From Candidatus Bathyarchaeota archaeon (lineage in GTDB: Archaea > Thermoproteota > Bathyarchaeia > Bathyarchaeales > Bathycorpusculaceae): a stretch of DNA of 64,000 nt. The stretch spans positions 310,001 to 374,000 of the forward strand of contig JAOZHZ010000028.1 in the NCBI GenBank assembly GCA_026014615.1, in the 5' to 3' direction. The notes beneath the pieces were generated by a model that was not told the DNA's origin, did no database searches, and saw only the letters and a program-made list of their open reading frames with translations. This document shows, piece after piece, positions 61,928 to 64,000 of the stretch; position 1 is the first letter of the stretch, and each line of letters opens with the position of its first letter. Made by a program: the position numbers and the translations under genes.

Positions 61928-63550
61928 TTATCCTACACCTCCACCTGCACACGCACAAGCACAAGAAACACAAGCACACGCGCACGCGCAAGCTGCACAG
62001 GCGCAGACGCAGTCGGCTTTGCTGCGGGCAGGTTGATGGCTTTGAGGCGGCTTAGCGGGAACTATAGCATCAGCGAATTTTTCTAAGCTGACCACGATAT
62101 TGCTTGATGTTTTCTCCAGTGACGTGGCTATATTGTTGGCGAATTCCGCGCCCGGAATAGTCGGTGGCTTGCCTGACTGCGCGGGCACATCCACATTTGG
62201 CGTGTAGGTGGGGTTTGGTCGGTACATGGTGTAGCCATACCAGTACCAGAACCAGAAGGGGCTCGGCTCAAACGTGCGAGTGGTGAATGTGGTCTGTGTG
62301 CGTCCCTGATAGTTGGGGTCTAGTAGAAGCCAAAGCAGCTGTTTATCGTAAGCTTTGGAGGCTAATGCGCCTGTTCCTGCTTGCTCCACCTGCGTCCACG
62401 CTTTATCCACGATTTTACGGTAATAATCCACCGTATCTTTGCGGCTGTAACCCCGCAGCTTCTGCTCCAACGTATCCCGCAAAAACATAACTGTCTTCGC
62501 CAACGCTTCCTCGTCAAGAGTTCCATCCGCTTTGACAGCGTCGATGAAGTCGATTTCGTAGTACCGCAACGGGTTATCGTCGGGTCCCTTCTTGTTCTGG
62601 AATTCAGGCATAACCCGAAGCTTCAACGCGGGGTTAGTGGATTCTACCCAGACAGCCCGTTTCTGAAGCAGGCTGTAGAGAATTTCCGTGACGATTTGTG
62701 TGGGTTTTAGGTCCAGCAGGTATGAGGCTTCGACGGCAGTTAAACCGCGGCGTATCCCAAGAGTTTCCATGCTGACCTTCGGCGAAGTGTAGGGTTTCTT
62801 GCGGGCGGCGTAGACGATTATGCCAACGGCAAACACCCCAACCAGCACCGCCCCAACGATAATTCCAATGGTTTCCATGGATAAGCCACCTGTAGACACC
62901 TCGTAGTCAGGCAGGTACTGAGCGGGGACCGATACGCCAAAGAGGTATTCCTCATTAGCCTGCAACACAGGAATCTGCCAATAAACCGCCAGTCGCCCAT
63001 CAGACTCAGTTGAAGTACTGTTCCAAAATTTATCCCCGGGCGTCTTCACATCGTTCACGGTCACGTTGGGGGGCAAAACAATCTGCACCCGCACGTCGTT
63101 TATTGGTACGGGCATCCATTGGGGCGCAAACTGCATACCCAAGTTGCCTTCGTTGGTTGTGTCGGGGCTAATCATGTCTGCAACGTTGGTGATGAGAGTG
63201 AACCAGACGGTGTTACCAGCAGTCAACGGCGAATCCAACGTGACCCTTACGCCCGTGCCGTCTGATGAGCGTTCTGCTTGCAAAAAGTTGCCGTACTGGT
63301 CTGTAGCTTCGCCAATCATGAAATCGCTTTTAGGCTGCCCCAGTGTAACATAATTAATGGGCTCTCCTGACTCAAGTGTTAAGCTGACGTTGTAGAAGAG
63401 GTCGATGGTGCCGTCGTGGTTTATCCAGATTTTTGCCCATTCCTGATTAAAACTGTACGTTCGGGTTTGGGCACTGCAAACCGCCGCTGACATTGCAGAG
63501 AAAAACAAGACAGCCGCCAAGAAAGCGAGGAACAGACGTTTTTTTACCAT
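61928..63550 (-). CDS. DUF2207-like membrane protein with ten-cysteine C-terminal tail (radical SAM substrate candidate)
   Basis: The 540-residue protein has a signal peptide (to about 27) and an extracellular beta domain (about 30-215, DUF2207-like). One transmembrane helix (about 226-250) leads to a cytosolic domain with RRGLTAVEASYLLDLKP, a loop-rich region, and a tail. In the last 27 residues ten Cys are spaced C-V-C-A-C, C-A-C-A-C-A-C and C-A-C-A-C, separated by Ala-Ala and Val-Ser, followed by GGGVG. Bacterial relatives usually end in Gly/Ser-rich tails. The tail faces the cytosol, where the radical SAM enzyme could modify it. Confidence 0.85.
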   Translation of the reverse strand: MVKKRLFLAFLAAVLFFSAMSAAVCSAQTRTYSFNQEWAKIWINHDGTIDLFYNVSLTLESGEPINYVTLGQPKSDFMIGEATDQYGNFLQAERSSDGTGVRVTLDSPLTAGNTVWFTLITNVADMISPDTTNEGNLGMQFAPQWMPVPINDVRVQIVLPPNVTVNDVKTPGDKFWNSTSTESDGRLAVYWQIPVLQANEEYLFGVSVPAQYLPDYEVSTGGLSMETIGIIVGAVLVGVFAVGIIVYAARKKPYTSPKVSMETLGIRRGLTAVEASYLLDLKPTQIVTEILYSLLQKRAVWVESTNPALKLRVMPEFQNKKGPDDNPLRYYEIDFIDAVKADGTLDEEALAKTVMFLRDTLEQKLRGYSRKDTVDYYRKIVDKAWTQVEQAGTGALASKAYDKQLLWLLLDPNYQGRTQTTFTTRTFEPSPFWFWYWYGYTMYRPNPTYTPNVDVPAQSGKPPTIPGAEFANNIATSLEKTSSNIVVSLEKFADAIVPAKPPQSHQPARSKADCVCACAACACACACVSCACACAGGGVG

Positions 63551-63897
63551 TTTGGCTCCTCAGCAACCTCGAATGTTGTTCCACAGTACGGGCAAGTCGC
63601 GTAAGGTACTCCTTGTACGATTCGGATGTTTTTTGCGTCTACGGAGGCGGAGCAGTGGGGGCATTTTATGGTGGCGGCTTTCATGCGTCCAGAAAGCTCC
63701 AGCTGCTGAATTATCTTTGTGGGTTTACGCGAGGAAACATAGGTGACGTAGGTGACGGCGAAGCCTAAGGCGAAGAGGGCAAGAGCCACGGATAGTCGGG
63801 TGGCGGTTTCTTGAACGGATGCGGCTACGGCGAAGATTAAGCCGAAAAAGAACAGGACTACTGCGGCAAGGGCGCCTAAAACGGTGGTTATTTTCAT
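63544..63897 (-). CDS. Small membrane zinc-ribbon protein
   Basis: The 117-residue protein has two membrane helices (about 5-27 and 35-55), a basic cytosolic stretch, and a zinc ribbon with C-P-H-C and C-P-Y-C. It overlaps the start of the Cys-tailed protein by 7 bases, so it is first in the operon of three or four genes. It may act as an assembly partner or sensor, which is inference. The ATG has no strong ribosome site, and a TATA-like TTTAAAC at about 63911-63917 is close, so a short leader is likely. Confidence 0.75.
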   Translation of the reverse strand: MKITTVLGALAAVVLFFFGLIFAVAASVQETATRLSVALALFALGFAVTYVTYVSSRKPTKIIQQLELSGRMKAATIKCPHCSASVDAKNIRIVQGVPYATCPYCGTTFEVAEEPKW

Positions 63898-64000
63898 AGG
63901 TAGGTTTGTGTTTAAAGTTGGATTTAACTGTGTCCTTCAAACTTGCAAACCCTTTTCCGTCAAGAATTTTGTGTTGGATGCCCAAATCAGGGGTGATGCT
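63898..64000. other. Upstream region of the zinc-ribbon/Cys-tail operon
   Basis: AT-rich bases with TTTAAAC (minus strand) mark the likely promoter. The short open frame here is out of phase with the zinc-ribbon gene and has no family likeness. Confidence 0.35.

Overview
The window looks like chromosomal DNA of an uncultivated archaeon. The evidence is its archaeal information-processing genes (two-subunit PheRS of archaeal type, aIF1A, Rio1 kinase, Pno1-like KH protein, aIF2-beta, archaeal YchF), TATA-box promoters, many TTG/GTG starts, an ADP-forming acyl-CoA ligase subunit and methanofuran biosynthesis genes. The mix of methanofuran synthesis with many exported beta-helix and beta-propeller proteins fits Bathyarchaeia-like members of the TACK group best. 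That placement is inference: there is no rRNA here to prove it. No CRISPR array, integrase or insertion sequence was recognised.

Layout. 1-4.4 kb: end of an unknown gene, an exported parallel beta-helix protein, rubrerythrin, and two convergent paralogous small zinc-finger proteins. 4.6-8.4 kb: pheS-pheT, a repeat element, tRNA-Val(GAC). 8.7-12.4 kb: iron-siderophore/cobalamin-type ABC importer with a methyltransferase, behind a perfect palindrome that may be a metal-regulator operator. 12.5-14.35 kb: a UPF0282 hydrolase and, divergent from it, a fluoride riboswitch-crcB-DUF190 unit whose DUF190 gene is frameshifted. 14.7-18.4 kb: exported proteins. 18.5-20.3 kb: aIF1A-Rio1-KH translation/ribosome operon. 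20.5-29.2 kb: mixed metabolic genes (HD hydrolase, membrane-anchored acetolactate decarboxylase, nitroreductase, HtpX, M20 peptidase, AcdB-like subunit) and two small ribbon-helix-helix-like proteins. 29.2-35.4 kb: four consecutive B12-binding radical SAM genes. 35.4-39.1 kb: a diphthine-ammonia-ligase-like protein and two exported propellers. 39.2-42.2 kb: mfnD-mfnF-mfnE. 42.6-50.9 kb: exported proteins, DUF424-aIF2-beta, coiled-coil and DUF373 proteins, a cis-prenyltransferase and YchF. 50.9-54 kb: mfnB-mfnA and, divergent, a HisA-like COG1411 gene, with a second copy of the repeat element between them. 54-59.2 kb: a short Pelota/eRF1-like protein, membrane proteins, DUF72, and a run of nucleic-acid genes (nuclease-like, GIY-YIG, alkyltransferase-like). 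59.2-63.9 kb: a minus-strand operon of a zinc-ribbon membrane protein, a DUF2207-like membrane protein ending in a ten-cysteine Cys-x-Cys tail, a radical SAM/SPASM enzyme with a PqqD-like domain, and a HAD phosphatase-polyprenol kinase fusion.

How it fits together. Five of the methanofuran genes (A, B, D, E, F) lie in two clusters about 9 kb apart, with COG1411 beside the second and mfnC not seen; this points to a methanofuran-dependent C1 pathway. The strongest candidate for an undescribed system is the terminal operon, where the Cys tail looks like the built-in substrate of the adjacent radical SAM/SPASM enzyme. Next are the four-gene B12-radical SAM block, the fluoride riboswitch that appears to act by masking the crcB ribosome-binding site, and the two-copy element carrying 10-bp tandem repeats.
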